This document shows positions 1-10,603 of a DNA stretch of 64,000 bases, in pieces (positions within the stretch are counted from its first letter, which is position 1; each line of letters opens with the position of its first letter). The position numbers and the translations under genes were made by a program. The DNA is taken from NCBI GenBank assembly GCA_032209605.1, contig JASFXZ010000026.1:3844001-3908000 (forward strand), written 5' to 3'. A model generated the notes under the pieces. It ran no database searches. It worked only from the letters and a program-made list of their open reading frames with translations, and had not been told where the DNA came from. The stretch is from Mactromeris polynyma (taxonomy: Eukaryota; Mollusca; Bivalvia; Venerida; Mactridae).

Positions 1-344
1 CTAAAATATGACCCAGACTCATCATAAATACACAAATATATGACCCAGACTCATTATGAATACTCTAAAATATGACCCAGACTCATTATGAATACTCTAA
101 AATATGACCCAGACTCATTATGAATACACTAAAATATGACCAAGACTCATTATGAATACTCTAAAATATGACCAAGACTCATTATGAATACACTAAAATA
201 TGACCAAGACTCATTATGAATACTTTAAAATATGACCCAGACTCATTATGAATACACTAAAATATGACCCAGACTCATTATGAATACTTTAATATATGAC
301 CCAGACTCATCATAAATACACAAATATATGACCCAAACTCATGA
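1..344. repeat. 32-bp minisatellite
   Basis: About ten head-to-tail copies of a 32-bp AT-rich unit, with core AATATGACCCAGACTCATTA and variants such as GACCAAG. The array starts at or before the window edge and fades near 344. It lies upstream of the first visible LDLa exon, so it is probably intronic. Confidence 0.95.
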
Positions 345-606
345 ATTGCTATCTCTCCGGCGAAAACATGAAACCTTTAATGGCCAAAATGTACAACTAT
401 GTACAAGGTTTGCATAAAAGGTCGTTTATGAGTATTTGTTTCTTGGAATATAAACATATTCAAATAGGTTGGAGACGGTATAAACAAAAGCTTAGTTTTA
501 CTTGAAAGTCGGAAGAAATTATGCATGAGGTAAACATTTCTGTAAATGGCTATTGTTAAAATATGTTTGAAATAATATTTGTGCTGTATTTTTTGGGTTC
601 GAACAG

Positions 607-714
607 GTTGTGTGGGCGGTTTTAAATGTAAAGATGGCACATGTTTGGACATATTTGCTAAATGTAATGGTACAAGGGAATGTACGGATGGTGAGGATGA
701 ACCTTTGGACTGCG
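607..714 (+). CDS. LDL-receptor class A module exon (1st in window)
   Basis: The exon lies between an acceptor (ttcgaacag) and a donor (gtaagg), is 108 nt long and is phase 1 at both ends. It encodes one LDLa module: six cysteines and the acidic end CTDGEDE before the last Cys. LDLa modules bind Ca2+ through such acidic residues and are extracellular ligand-binding units. The usual Asp after the fourth Cys is Asn here (CNG). It is the first of eight such exons on this strand, so the gene's start and any signal peptide lie upstream of the window. The kind of LDLa protein (LRP-like or a repeat-only secreted protein) cannot be told from this part. Confidence 0.87.
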
Positions 715-1276
715 GTAAGGGCAAAACATACAACAAATGAAGTCTTTACACTATTTCTAAATCGTTTCCTTTTAGTTTTAAAACTGTCCTCATATTTGTA
801 CCCCAGGTATATATAATTGATACTAACTTGCAAACATAAAAATGCGTACTTTGTGTGTATGATAGATCTTTGCTTATATTTTCATTGTGAACTGCTATGT
901 TTTAAATTTACAGCTTTGAACTGGTCACATGTGGCTACCGTTGACTTTTCAACTTTTTCATTCATTTCTTGCTTTGTCATAGATATTGATAAAGATATTA
1001 CAAAAATGTGATTTTAGATGATGTTTATGCTCAGACACGTTTTCTCCTGAATTATATTTATGGTAGATAGCATTATTTTTATCAAAACACACTGAGAAAT
1101 AATTTTTGAGAAACCGGGCATGTTAATGCCTTCATACAGACGTTCTCTAAAACACTGCAGTATACATCTTCTTAAAGGTTTTCAGGAACTACAAAACACA
1201 ATTCCGATACAGGTACTTCCTGTGCTAGTGTTATAGAGAACTCCTGACTATCTACTTTTAAATATTACCGTTGCAG
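715..1276 (+). other. intron, no further feature seen
   Basis: AT-rich sequence between two LDLa exons. I see no repeat, coding exon or structured element in it. Confidence 0.6.
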
Positions 1277-1393
1277 AATTCTGCCAACCTAATGATTTCC
1301 ATTGTGGATTTGGTGCATGTCTCACAAAGTCACACGTTTGTGATAGAATCCCTGACTGTTCTGATGGATCTGATGAATTAAATTGTCGAAAGT
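1277..1393 (+). CDS. LDL-receptor class A module exon (2nd)
   Basis: After acceptor ttgcag comes a canonical LDLa module: six Cys, [13 protein letters not shown] with the full calcium-cage pattern, and last Cys in ELNC. The 5' end is phase 1. The donor is ambiguous: three GTs overlap at 1392-1397. I chose the one at 1394 because it leaves phase 1, matching the next exon; the GT at 1392 would leave phase 2. The module itself is certain, the last two bases are not. Confidence 0.85.
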
Positions 1394-1782
1394 GTGTCAT
1401 ATTTCATCATTTATTGTATAGTTAAACATCCACCGTTGTATTTGCTGACTGATATCTAAGTGACAATTTTATAAATAATACATTTTATTGCCAACATTTT
1501 AACATTAAGGTGAGGGGTATTCACAAGGTACAAATATACAAAATCATCTTGTATTACAACGTACTACCCTCGTAGTTGTTTATGGGTTTCCAAAAGCAAT
1601 TTTCTCAGATGTGCATCTTTGTAATTTGGTACTTTTTATATTGCCATTTTTTTGAAAAATTAACAATAACAATGTCGAAATTAATTAACTGATGTAATCA
1701 ATTTTTAAACTGTAATTATTAGACTGCACGAAAGCATTTATCAATGACGGCTTAGTAAAAATAAAAACATTCTACAAAACAC
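1394..1782 (+). other. intron, no further feature seen
   Basis: AT-rich intron sequence up to the inverted-repeat arm. No element recognised. Confidence 0.5.
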
Positions 1783-2008
1783 ACCACGGTGTATAACCCG
1801 ATATGTATTCCGTCGAGTGATGCGTTTGCGACAGAGTGAAGCGTTCCAGGCTGATGAGTTGTGGTGTAAATTTTCTAACCAATAATTCGTAATTTCGATG
1901 TTTCTCTAGGATCTCGTATCATCTGAACGACCGTGAATATCAACATTTACTATTAAACGATACAAAGCGATATATTTGCGAAATAAAGCTGGTATCGTCT
2001 GTTTAAAT
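1783..2008 (+). repeat. left arm of a ~225-bp inverted repeat
   Basis: This stretch reappears reverse-complemented at 3922-4154. Shared blocks include TATAACCCGATATG, GTGATGCGTTTG, GACAGAGTGAAGC and TACAAAGCGATATATTTGCG. The arms are diverged and about 1.9 kb apart. They are either two copies of one dispersed element or the ends of a larger one. Confidence 0.85.
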
Positions 2009-2354
2009 TTGAGAAAATTTTGTAAAAAATCGCATTCAGCTGTTCGATTTGAGGCGTTTTGCAATATAATTGAATAGTTTAACTCAACAGATAAAAAACC
2101 CCATTTACGAACAATTCTATTCAGTTGCAAGTCTGTGAGACCTCTTAAAACCGATGTTTAATCCTTTCAATGGGACTCTGGTATGCATAAATATGATGAC
2201 GTTTACCGCGAGTGGTATTTTGCCATGATGACGTTGCCGGCTGAGGAGAGAAATTAAGGATGACGTTAACGGACAATATTTTATGAAATGGCTGTTTTTT
2301 GTTGTTTCAATAGTTTTTTATACCCGGTTATATCATATTTATGTTTAAAAGAAT
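2009..2354 (+). other. intron, nothing recognised
   Basis: Sequence between the inverted-repeat arm and a minisatellite. No coding exon or repeat identified. Confidence 0.5.
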
Positions 2355-2872
2355 TAATTTAGTAAGTAGTGTTAATTTAGTGAGTAGTGTTAAGTTATTG
2401 AGTAGTGTTCAGTTAGTGAGTTGTGTTATGTAAGTAATGTTCAGTTAGTGAGTAGTGTTCATGTAGTGAGTAATGTTCAGTGAGTAATGTTCAGTGAGTA
2501 ATGTTCAGTGAGTAATGTTCAGTCAGTGAGTAATGTTTAGTTAGTAATGTTCAGTGAGTAATGTTCAGTCAGTGAGTAATGTTCAGTGAGTAATGTTCAG
2601 TGAGTAATGTTCAGTGAGTAATGTTCAGTGAGTAATGTTTAGTTAGTAATGTTTAGTTAGTAATGTTCAATTAGTGAGGAATTTTCAGTGAGTAGTGTTA
2701 TGTAAGTAATATTCAATTAGTGAGTAGTTGTCAATGAGTAATGTTTAGTAAGTAATATTCAGTTAGTGAGTAATGTTCAGTTAGTAATATTCACTCAGTG
2801 AGTAGTTGTCAGTGAGTAATGTTTAGTAAGTAATGTTCAGTTAGTTAGTAGTGTTCAGTGAGTAAAGAAATA
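2355..2872. repeat. 14/18-bp minisatellite
   Basis: Irregular array of AGTGAGTAATGTTC (14 bp) and a longer 18-bp form AGTTAGTGAGTAATGTTC, with many variants. It sits between the two arms of the inverted repeat. Confidence 0.93.
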
Positions 2873-3021
2873 TAAGTGAGTGATATAAGTGAGATTTATT
2901 ATTGAGTTCAAATTTATAACTATATATTAATGAGTTTGTCATTTAGTTATGCTCTGATGACTATTTCTCTCTCACCGACTATATATGTGGCAAAAATGCA
3001 GTAATTTTTATCATTTAATAA

Positions 3022-3097
3022 CGTACCTCAACCGGGATTCGAACTCAGGACTTTTCATACGCAAACCATAACCACTCAACTATGTAACCCGGTGACA
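3022..3097 (-). repeat. tRNA-like sequence, probable SINE head
   Basis: Read on the minus strand there is an A-box-like TAGTTGAGTGGTTATGG and a B-box-like GAGTTCGAATCCC at tRNA-like spacing. I could not form a good acceptor or T stem, so this looks like a decayed tRNA-derived SINE head and not a working tRNA. Confidence 0.45.
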
Positions 3098-3224
3098 ATG
3101 TCGTTCTCAAATTTTGTATTGAAAACAGTTTGTATCTATTTTCACACATCTCTTTCATAACTGACTACCGCGATACTCAATCTTTGTTGAATGACTAACG
3201 GATGATGTACACAATTAGTGTATT

Positions 3225-3607
3225 GTTACTGACTGTTCCAAGGCTGTAATTCGCTGTATGGTTATTATTTCGATTTGTGTTTTAAATGTATATTATATTT
3301 CCCTCCCCCCTGCGCAATTCTTTCACTTTATATAGTACCCAGTTTCGGCCTATTGTTTCCAACTGTCTTGACTTGTCCTGTGATATTTTCCATCCATTAA
3401 TCCCCCTTCACTGTTTGTTCTCTTTGATTCTCCTAGTTATTCCTTATGATCGGCCAGGCCATTCCTTGCGCCTCTGTTCCCTTATGTATGTACCATTGAA
3501 CCTCCTCAAATGCCTTATGTTTAATTGACTGTTGTTTGTCTGGAGGTCTGAGTTGGGAGGCAATGTCTTATGTATGTGGCGTTCTCTGTAGCAGCTTATT
3601 CTCTCTC
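3225..3607 (+). repeat. dispersed repeat family R1, copy A
   Basis: About 380 bp running from CCAAGGCTGTAATTCGCTGT to TTATTCTCTCTCTT. The same sequence occurs at 13790-14105, 43097-43492 (reverse), 48055-48258, 48259-48535 (reverse) and 50446-50605. Shared blocks include TTTGATTCTCCTAGTTAT and CCTCCTCAAATGCC. No coding potential is conserved, so I take it for a short non-autonomous element of unknown class. Confidence 0.85.
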
Positions 3608-3921
3608 TTAAAATTAGTACACGTACGTTCTGCCGTCGATTGCTATTAGAAATGTAACATATAAATTGCTTAGTATTTTGTAAAGTGTTTACCAACATGT
3701 ATATTTGAATATGGCATTTGGAACAAAACATCCTCTTGCTTCCACACAGTATATGATACACGATACGTACGCATGTACATGTACTACCACTTAGCAGTTG
3801 TAAACTAACCAAAATACCTACATTTAATCTGATTTAATTATTTGAAGACCTGATGAGCAAAATTATTCAATTCTATCGCAAAACGCTTCTTACGCTTTTT
3901 ACATTCTTTTTCTATATGTCA

Positions 3922-4154
3922 ATTCAAATAGACGATACCAGCCTTATTCCGCAAATATATCGCTTTGTATCGTTTTTATAGTAAATTTAGACTTCCCCGG
4001 TTGTTCAGATGATACAATAGCCGCTTAAGAAACATCGAAATTACAAATTATTGGTCAGAAAATTAACACCACTACTCACTCGTCTGGAATGCTTCACTCT
4101 GTCACAAACGCATCACTCGTCGGAAGACATATCGGGTTATACACTGTGACCACC
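3922..4154 (-). repeat. right arm of the ~225-bp inverted repeat
   Basis: Diverged reverse complement of 1783-2008, for example CAAATATATCGCTTTGTATCG and TATCGGGTTATACACTG. Confidence 0.85.
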
Positions 4155-4212
4155 GTTACTAATTACATAAAGAGTGTATGGATAAGGGTTTTTATGTAAA
4201 CTCCATATAATA

Positions 4213-4476
4213 AAAAATAATTGAGCGCTGCTGTAGGATTTCCAACCTTTTATATAAGTGACGTCATTTCCAGAAAACGCAACATGTGACGTCACTATAA
4301 TTATGCAAGCACGAAACAATAGTTACTCCATATGGCGACTTCGTTTTCCTATATGCAATATGGGGCGAATATTACTTACCGTCAGTACATGGTGACGTCA
4401 CATGTGACGTTTTCTGGAAATGACATCACTTAAAGAGTAGGTTGGAAATCGTACAGCGGCGCTCAATTATTCTTTA
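4213..4476. mobile_element. hairpin MITE with long inverted repeats
   Basis: Arms of about 85 bp at 4213-4296 and 4393-4476 are imperfect reverse complements; both carry TTGAGCGC, TCCAACC and the block TTTCCAGAAAACG or its complement. Perfect TGACGTCA octamers lie at 4259-4266, 4287-4294 and 4393-4400. No protein is encoded. It sits in the LDLa gene's intron just before the third module exon. Confidence 0.85.
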
Positions 4477-4585
4477 TGTAATATCAATGTATTCGTGTCT
4501 TTATGTGAGTATGAAACTCGAACAAATGGCACCAATTTTATGATTGTATACAATTATAGTATATGATAAACTATTACTATTTCAG

Positions 4586-4696
4586 CTTGTGACGATACCG
4601 AGTTTCAATGTAAAAGTGGCAGGTGTATTAGCTCAGAAAGTGTATGTGATGGTAAAATTGACTGCAATGAACTTGGTGAAGATGAAGACAATTGCA
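4586..4696 (+). CDS. LDL-receptor class A module exon (3rd)
   Basis: 111 nt between ctatttcag and gtatgt, phase 1-1. One LDLa module with six Cys, FQCKSGRC at the front and CDGKIDCNELGEDEDNC at the end. The spacing before the acidic cluster is one residue longer than in the second module; the calcium-binding acids are kept. Splice phase is compatible with both neighbours. Confidence 0.9.
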
Positions 4697-5151
4697 GTAT
4701 GTGTAGAATTTAATGCTAAAATGATCTTGCCTCCCTTTACTGACGTTTGATCGTCATATTACATTTGTTTCATATTCGAAACGTATCGGCCGACGAATTG
4801 TCACCCTCGAATTTATATTAATACCGTTCGATTTGTTGAAGTTCGGTGAAATTGTTGTATTAATTTGTGTCACATTCAAGTCGGTTAATTTACATCCACT
4901 TACACCCAATCTAAACGGGAGTTCTGTACAGCAATGACTAAAAAAACCAAACACTATATAATATGTGAGTTCGGAAGCATTCACATCTACCTGAGGTCTG
5001 ACAAAGGACTTGTACTAACGTGTTATAGTGTCAAGATTAGACCTCAAGTATTCGAGAATGACACTAGCCTCTCTGTCTATGTTTGAAGCCGTGTTTCTGA
5101 GATAATCTTGTCCAGACCCTATACAGAATGAGGTTTTTGTTTCTATTACAG
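4697..5151 (+). other. intron, nothing recognised
   Basis: Sequence between the third and fourth LDLa exons; no repeat or structured element identified. Confidence 0.5.
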
Positions 5152-5262
5152 TATTGTGCTCTGCTGAACATTTCCAATGTGATGATACAAGTTGTATAAA
5201 CAAAACGCGAGTTTGTGACAGAGTCGAAGACTGTCTATCTGGCATTGATGAATTCAACTGTA
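5152..5262 (+). CDS. LDL-receptor class A module exon (4th)
   Basis: 111 nt between ttctattacag and gtaagt, phase 1-1. Six Cys; FQCDDTSC then CDRVEDCLSGIDEFNC. In the usual DGSDE the Asp-Gly-Ser is replaced by SGI, while the DE pair remains, so calcium binding may be weaker. A possible N-glycosylation site (NKT) lies in the middle. Confidence 0.9.
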
Positions 5263-5301
5263 GTAAGTGATTTCTCCTGTAGCGTTGTTAATTTCGCAAT
5301 A

Positions 5302-5402
5302 CATTAAAACTTGATAATAGACCACCCTTGGAACCCTTAACAACGGGTCTTAAATTTGAGGTGGTCTTATTATTGAGCTGGTCTATAAGTGAGGTTTTAC
5401 TG
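5302..5402. mobile_element. pogo-like MITE, short copy
   Basis: Degenerate 5' end (CATTAAAACTTGATAATAG) and intact 3' end (GTGAGGTTTTACTG followed by TA). Internal sequence GGTCTTAAATTTGAGGTGG matches the family at 15039, 17856, 25856 and 39242. Confidence 0.8.
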
Positions 5403-5961
5403 TATTTGTATGATATTATTTATTTATTTATGTCATAATCTTTTTTTCAGCAGCCTTAAAATCTTTCATAGCATTCTGCGTGACGTTTTGCGCTGTGAAC
5501 TAGTACCAATGTTCTGCGTGACATAATGAGCTATTGATGCACTAAAATACAAGTAGTTCTGCCAAATAATTTACGTTATTTGCGCTTTTATAAAAACTGT
5601 GATCATTCTTTGTTTGTATTTGCTTGATCGAATCTAAATAAAACAATGTTGTAGTTTGAAACTTGGTGCATCTGAAGATTTATGCCTCACGTTCGTTCAT
5701 GTGCACCTTAAGCATGACACATCGATACGTAAACCGCTGAAAATAATGTTTTATTGTCGCTGCTTAAAACAATGAGATATCAGGATATAATCTACTGATA
5801 TATACCAGAAAACCTCCTAAGGAACATAAAATAAAATAATACCTTTTCATAGCTTACAAAGATAAACATTAATATCCTACCAATCTGCCTGCTTGTCTTA
5901 TGTCACCGGGACACAAAAAAATTTCCATTTCACTATGTCAATACAGTGCTGTAATTTTCAG
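5403..5961 (+). other. intron, nothing recognised
   Basis: AT-rich sequence between the MITE and the fifth LDLa exon. Confidence 0.5.
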
Positions 5962-6081
5962 CTTGCTTCAAGGATCAATTTCAATGTAATGGTGACTTTG
6001 GTGAGTGTGTGGATACAGCAGCTGTGTGTGATGGAGTTGCGGATTGTGCTAACTCAGCTGATGAAACTGGTTGCCCACTTG
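5962..6081 (+). CDS. LDL-receptor class A module exon (5th)
   Basis: 120 nt between attttcag and gtatgt, phase 1-1. Six Cys: FQCNGDFGEC, then CDGVADCANSADETGC. The loop between the second and third Cys is slightly long. The acidic cluster is NSADE, one Asp fewer than canonical. Confidence 0.9.
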
Positions 6082-6402
6082 GTATGTACAAATTGATTTC
6101 ATTCTAACATAGCGGGCCGGAATTTCCCGTGTTTACACCATTGCTAGAAAACGTTATCTTACACTCCCGTGTATGATGAGTCTCGTGTTGATGATGTCAT
6201 GTAATGACGTCACGTAATATGGAATCATAACTTTATTAATTTAATGTATTCATTTATATACACTACTTTACTCGTTTCATTCATTTTTTTCATTTCCTTC
6301 TTAAAAAGGATATGCAAGGAAAAGAATCTTTCTCTTGCTTCGTGTGCAGATGGAAATATCAGGCACTCAGGTTTTCGCGGGAACTCAGTAGAGCAATGTT
6401 TC

Positions 6403-6495
6403 TGCTAAACCAGTAAACATCGTGCCGGATATTTCTATCTGTACAGGAAGCCAGGGAAAGATTTTTATAATCTGGCTTGTAGACCAATGGTTCTA
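6403..6495 (+). repeat. dispersed repeat shared with 38122-38214
   Basis: About 93 bp (GCTAAACCAGTAAAC to CCAATGGTTCT) found reverse-complemented near 38.1 kb with modest divergence. Its class is unknown. Confidence 0.8.
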
Positions 6496-7668
6496 CAACG
6501 AATTACGCTCATTACTGATACAAGCGTCAGAATAGATATACTGTTCTTCCTCTGTCGTATGTACGTGTATATGTACTCCTGCTAACAAACTACACAGCCA
6601 AAACGAGTTAAATTAAACAATATCTGGAATGAAATGTCCCATAACATTTAAAATTAAGAATAACAAGCATAAATGTTTTGTTTCGCTTTGATAAACATAT
6701 CTAGCACCCATTTTTAACAGTTATAGTAAAACATATCGAGTCGCTTATTTAAATGGGTTTGTTTGAATGGGACCACTAAAATCACACGTGACTTACAAAT
6801 TAGCACATTTTGTTAGACTTCAAACTATTTTTAAGCAATTATTCAAGTATTTTGTCAATTGCAGAACAAAAATACCTGCCTAATGTCAGCTCTTAAACAT
6901 TTTCGAATTGAAAAAAAGTGACTGAAGTCTTTCTATTATTCACACTATCACATACAAATTATCACAGATAAATGCGTTAGTTACAATACATACATGGTTA
7001 ATTGAAGGTAACGTAATTCAAAAATCTAATGAACTTGTATGTAAACATGTATTTAAGGAAAATATAGCAATTAGAGGGCCAATATTGTCGCATCACTGTG
7101 ATCTGGATGTAAGGAAGATAATATGAATACAATATTTTTTATTTTGGATTACAATTAATAATGCTGGATTAATATTTTATGCAAATCAATACGTTAACGT
7201 AAATCACATGGTTTTTCGGGACATACATATTTGTTACTCTTACACACTAAATCAGCAACATTTTGTTTGAATTGATTACTAAAAGCTTCATATATTCAAT
7301 AGCTGTTTGAGTTATGTCAATGTCCAGTGAAACAGGGTTTAGTTTTCTCATAACAGGCGATCAAAGTAAACAACCCCTAGGTTGGGACAGCCATTTTAGA
7401 CAGATATTGAGTGTTTTCATCTATCTATCTATATATCTATCCATCTATCCATATATAAAAAAGGTAGACTGTTATTTCATGAAGATGTTGCATTGTGCTC
7501 AAACGAATAAACTTAATGATCTGATTTCTCATCCAGGGATATGTGACATGCGTTTTTCAATATTGTTTAACTTAAATCGTTTTAGCAGTACATCCTTGGG
7601 AAATATAACGTTAAGTACATATAGCGGTTATGTTGTCATTAACAGTGATATAACTTAAGATCTAGTAT
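6496..7668 (+). other. intron, nothing but a short CTAT microsatellite
   Basis: AT-rich sequence with a short (CTAT)n run near 7420-7455. The open frame over it has low-complexity translation and no recognisable domain. Confidence 0.6.
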
Positions 7669-7757
7669 ATGAATCTTAATAAATTGTATATGTCACATAT
7701 GACTCTTAATCAGTTGTATATGTCACATATGAATCTTAATAAATTGTATATGTCACG
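7669..7757. repeat. ~32-bp repeat, nearly three copies
   Basis: Three copies of TGAATCTTAATAAATTGTA followed by TATGTCACATA, in tandem, with minor changes. Confidence 0.85.
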
Positions 7758-7870
7758 ATATGGAAAAAAGAAGACAAACTCAAAACAAGACAAACTGGTA
7801 ACAACTGTAAATACTTAGTCAATATAGTTTTAAATGTGTATTTTTGTATGTGATTAAGTTTAATTCAGGT

Positions 7871-7945
7871 CTCATTCACAGAAGAGTTATTTCCCTTTAT
7901 CATTTTATAGCCATTTAGAAGAACTCGTGACAATCTCATGTGGTT
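7871..7945. repeat. relic of the foldback family at 23471-23949
   Basis: Contains AGTTATTTCCCTTTATC and GAACTCGTGACAATCTC, matching the arms of the element at 23.5-23.9 kb. A fragment GAACTCGTGACAATCCC also appears at 9346. Confidence 0.6.
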
Positions 7946-8120
7946 TCATATACAAAGGACTAGATGATATATATATAAATATACATTTCATATTTATGAT
8001 GAAACTTATACACTTTGTATTCCAGTATGCAGATTATATTCATTAGAGAGCGTGAAGTCCATCTGGATTCAATGTTACTTAAAGAAACATTTCAAAGGCT
8101 TGCTATTTTCTCTTTCATAG

Positions 8121-8228
8121 AATGCAAACCAAATGAGTACAAATGTATGGACAGTTCACGTTGTGTTGGAAATGCTTGGAGATGCGATGGTCAGCCTGAC
8201 TGTGATGATATGTCAGATGAGTGTGACG
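8121..8228 (+). CDS. LDL-receptor class A module exon (6th)
   Basis: 108 nt between tctttcatag and gtaagg, phase 1-1. Six Cys: YKCMDSSRC then [14 protein letters not shown]. Asp, Asp, Asp and Glu of the calcium cage are all present. A tryptophan precedes the fourth Cys region (NAWRC), as in many ligand-binding LDLa modules. Confidence 0.9.
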
Positions 8229-8369
8229 GTAAGGAATTTTCATCAATGTTGAACATGACTCAACACTTATTAATATATTCTATGATATTGTTGATGTATG
8301 TACATGAATATCTGTAAGTGGCAGTATTACTGCTATTACCGATGTTAATGTTTAGTGGAAATGGGTACC

Positions 8370-9335
8370 TTCTGTCAATAGTAAGAACAGTGTTACTGCA
8401 ACTTTTGTCAGCAGTAAGCACATTGATACAAGTACTTCCTTCAGCACTGTCAGCAGTAAGCTTCTGTCATCAGTACACAGTGATACAAGTACTTCTGTCA
8501 GCACTGTCAACAGTAAGCTTTTATCAGCAGCAAGCACATTGATACAAGTACTTCTGTCAGTACTGTCAACAGTAAGCTTCTGTAAGCAGTAAGCACATTG
8601 ATACAAGTACTTCTGTCAGCACAGTCAGCAGTAAGCTTCTGTCAGCAGTAAGCACATTGATACAAGTACTTCTGTCAGCACTGTCAGCGGTAAGCTTCTG
8701 TCAGCAGTAAGCACAGTGATACAAGTACTTCTGTCAGCACTGTCAAGAGTAAGCTTCTGTCAGCAGTAAGCACATTGATACAAGTACTTCTGTCAGCACT
8801 GTCAACAGTAAGCTTTTGTCAGCAGTAAGCACATTGATACAAGCACTTCTGTCAGCACTGTCAAGAGTAAGCTTCTGTCAGCAGTAAGCACATTGATACA
8901 AGTACTTCTGTCAGCACTGTCAGCAGTAAGCACATTGATATAAGTACTTCTGTCGACACTGTCAGCAATAATCACAGTCATACAAGTATTACTGTCGGCA
9001 CTGTCAGCAGTAAGCACAGTGATGCAAGTTTTTCTGTCGGCACTGTCAGCGGTAAGCACATAGATGCAAGTATTTCTGTCGGCACTGTCAGCAGTAAGCA
9101 CAGTGATACAAGTACTTCTGTCAGCACTGTCAGCAGTAAGCTTCTGTCAGCAGTAAGCACAGTGATACAAGTAATTCTGCCAGCACTGTCAACAGTAATC
9201 TTTTGTCAGCAGTAAACACATTGACACAAGTACTTCTGTCAGCACTGTCAACAGTAAGCTTCTGTCAGCAGTAACCATAGTGATACAAGTACTTCTGTCA
9301 GCACTGTCAACATTAAGCTTTTGTCAGCAGGGATA
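8370..9335. repeat. 59-bp / 41-bp minisatellite
   Basis: Units contain GTAAGCACATTGATACAAGT and ACTTCTGTCAGCACTGTCA. From 8480 the period is 59 bp; around 8937-9110 units lack an ~18-bp stretch with AGCTTCTGTCAGCAG and the period drops to about 41, then the long form returns. Open frames across it on both strands are repeat artefacts. It lies in the intron between LDLa exons 6 and 7. Confidence 0.95.
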
Positions 9336-9492
9336 AAAATGGGGAACTCGTGACAATCCCCTGTGAAAATACTGACACCACCATACCCGGCTTTAGCCTT
9401 ACATTATTATCAGAATTCATGGTAAATTTCACCTTAATGTCGTTGATTTCAATTAATTTGTCAATACATTATGTAAATATTATGCATTGTAG

Positions 9493-9606
9493 GTTGCTTT
9501 GTTAATCCGTTTGTTTGTAACGATGGTATGTGTATTAACAATAGTGCCAGATGTAATGGTTTTCCAGACTGTGTTGACGAGGAGGATGAAAAGGATTGTA
9601 GTATCC
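9493..9606 (+). CDS. LDL-receptor class A module exon (7th)
   Basis: 114 nt between gcattgtag and gtaagt, phase 1-1. Six Cys: FVCNDGMC then CNGFPDCVDEEDEKDC. As in the first module, Asn replaces the usual Asp after the fourth Cys. Possible N-glycosylation at NNS. Confidence 0.9.
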
Positions 9607-9657
9607 GTAAGTATTGAGCTTGAAGCCCGCACCGTTCATTTAGTTTATATGCACTTT

Positions 9658-9863
9658 GCCCCGATATTTCAAAGCATCTCAAATAAAAATCTCAGCTCAA
9701 TATGAGATTGTGCACCAATTAGGGACTAAGATTGAAAGACTCACCTTTTTCGTTTTATAATACCGATTTTTAGTCCAGTCTCAAATGAGTAAAATCTCAA
9801 GGATTTGAGGCAATATTTGAGCTGAGATTTAGCTCAAATTGAGATGCTTCGGGTGATCGGGGC
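9658..9863. mobile_element. 206-bp MITE
   Basis: Ends GCCCCGATATTTCAAAGCAT and ATGCTTCGGGTGATCGGGGC are imperfect reverse complements, and the TIRs continue inward through CTCAAAT and CTCAGCTCAA. No coding sequence. It starts just downstream of the seventh LDLa exon. Confidence 0.75.
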
Positions 9864-9929
9864 TTGATCAACATCGTGTCATCAGTTCAGTACTTTATTT
9901 TATTTTAATCATATTAACCATTTGTCAGT

Positions 9930-10060
9930 AATTTATGGCAGTCAGTTGACCTAACCAGTTTCCCTGGAATTATTGATCAACCAATATAAACGTGCCCTTC
10001 CGTGAATAGCTGACAACTTCTTCACATGAATCAGGGATGGAATACGAATGACTGTCACGG
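9930..10060 (-). repeat. degenerate SINE body
   Basis: Contains GACCTAACCAGTTTCCCTGGA and GACAACTTCTTCACATG, matching the body of the SINE at 24774-25067 in the same orientation. No tRNA head remains. Confidence 0.65.
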
Positions 10061-10345
10061 AAGGACATGGCCGACCCAGCCCGGAAATCAACTCATTTGG
10101 CCTGGCCGGCTGCGTGGCATCGACCTTTGCTTTAAATTATCTTCATTGAACTTTCTGAAAGTATTAAGTACATTAGGAGAAGTTTTTTCGGAACATAGAT
10201 ACTTTTTCAGATATACCGTCAATGTTAAAAATATACATATATATAGTTTGCGCTATATAAAAGGCAGTGGTCAGTTTACTATAATTACTCCTTTCAATCA
10301 AAGTACAATGCAATCTCTCCAGGGCAGGCTTCTCTTGAGCAACAA

Positions 10346-10530
10346 CTAGGGGCCTATATTTTTTTTCCGAAACATCGAAAAAATAAAATGGCCAAAATTG
10401 CAATAAGATATTTAATGCATGTTTTTGATGTTATGGTAAGCATATTTACCGGAAAGAAATATGCACCTAAATGCATCTCTGACGATCTAGCTACATTTTT
10501 TTTCCGGACCCCTCCTAAATCTAGGCCTAC
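10346..10530 (+). repeat. dispersed repeat R2, copy A
   Basis: AAATGGCCAAAATTGCAATA, GTAAGCATATTTACCG and GACGATCTAGCTAC recur at 15835-15985. Class unknown. Confidence 0.75.
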
Positions 10531-10603
10531 ACATCAATTTCAGCTAAGCTACGCCTCTGACAACCTGTCTTCAAAAACAACTTCTCATTCAACAGTTTGC
10601 TAG

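Noticed and set aside
7314..7658. 114-residue plus-strand frame
   Set aside because: It crosses a CTAT microsatellite and shows no domain, splice context or conservation clue.
8318..9160. Several open frames on both strands at 8.3-9.2 kb with repetitive protein
   Set aside because: They are translations of the 59/41-bp minisatellite, open in several frames at once, with no start or splice support.
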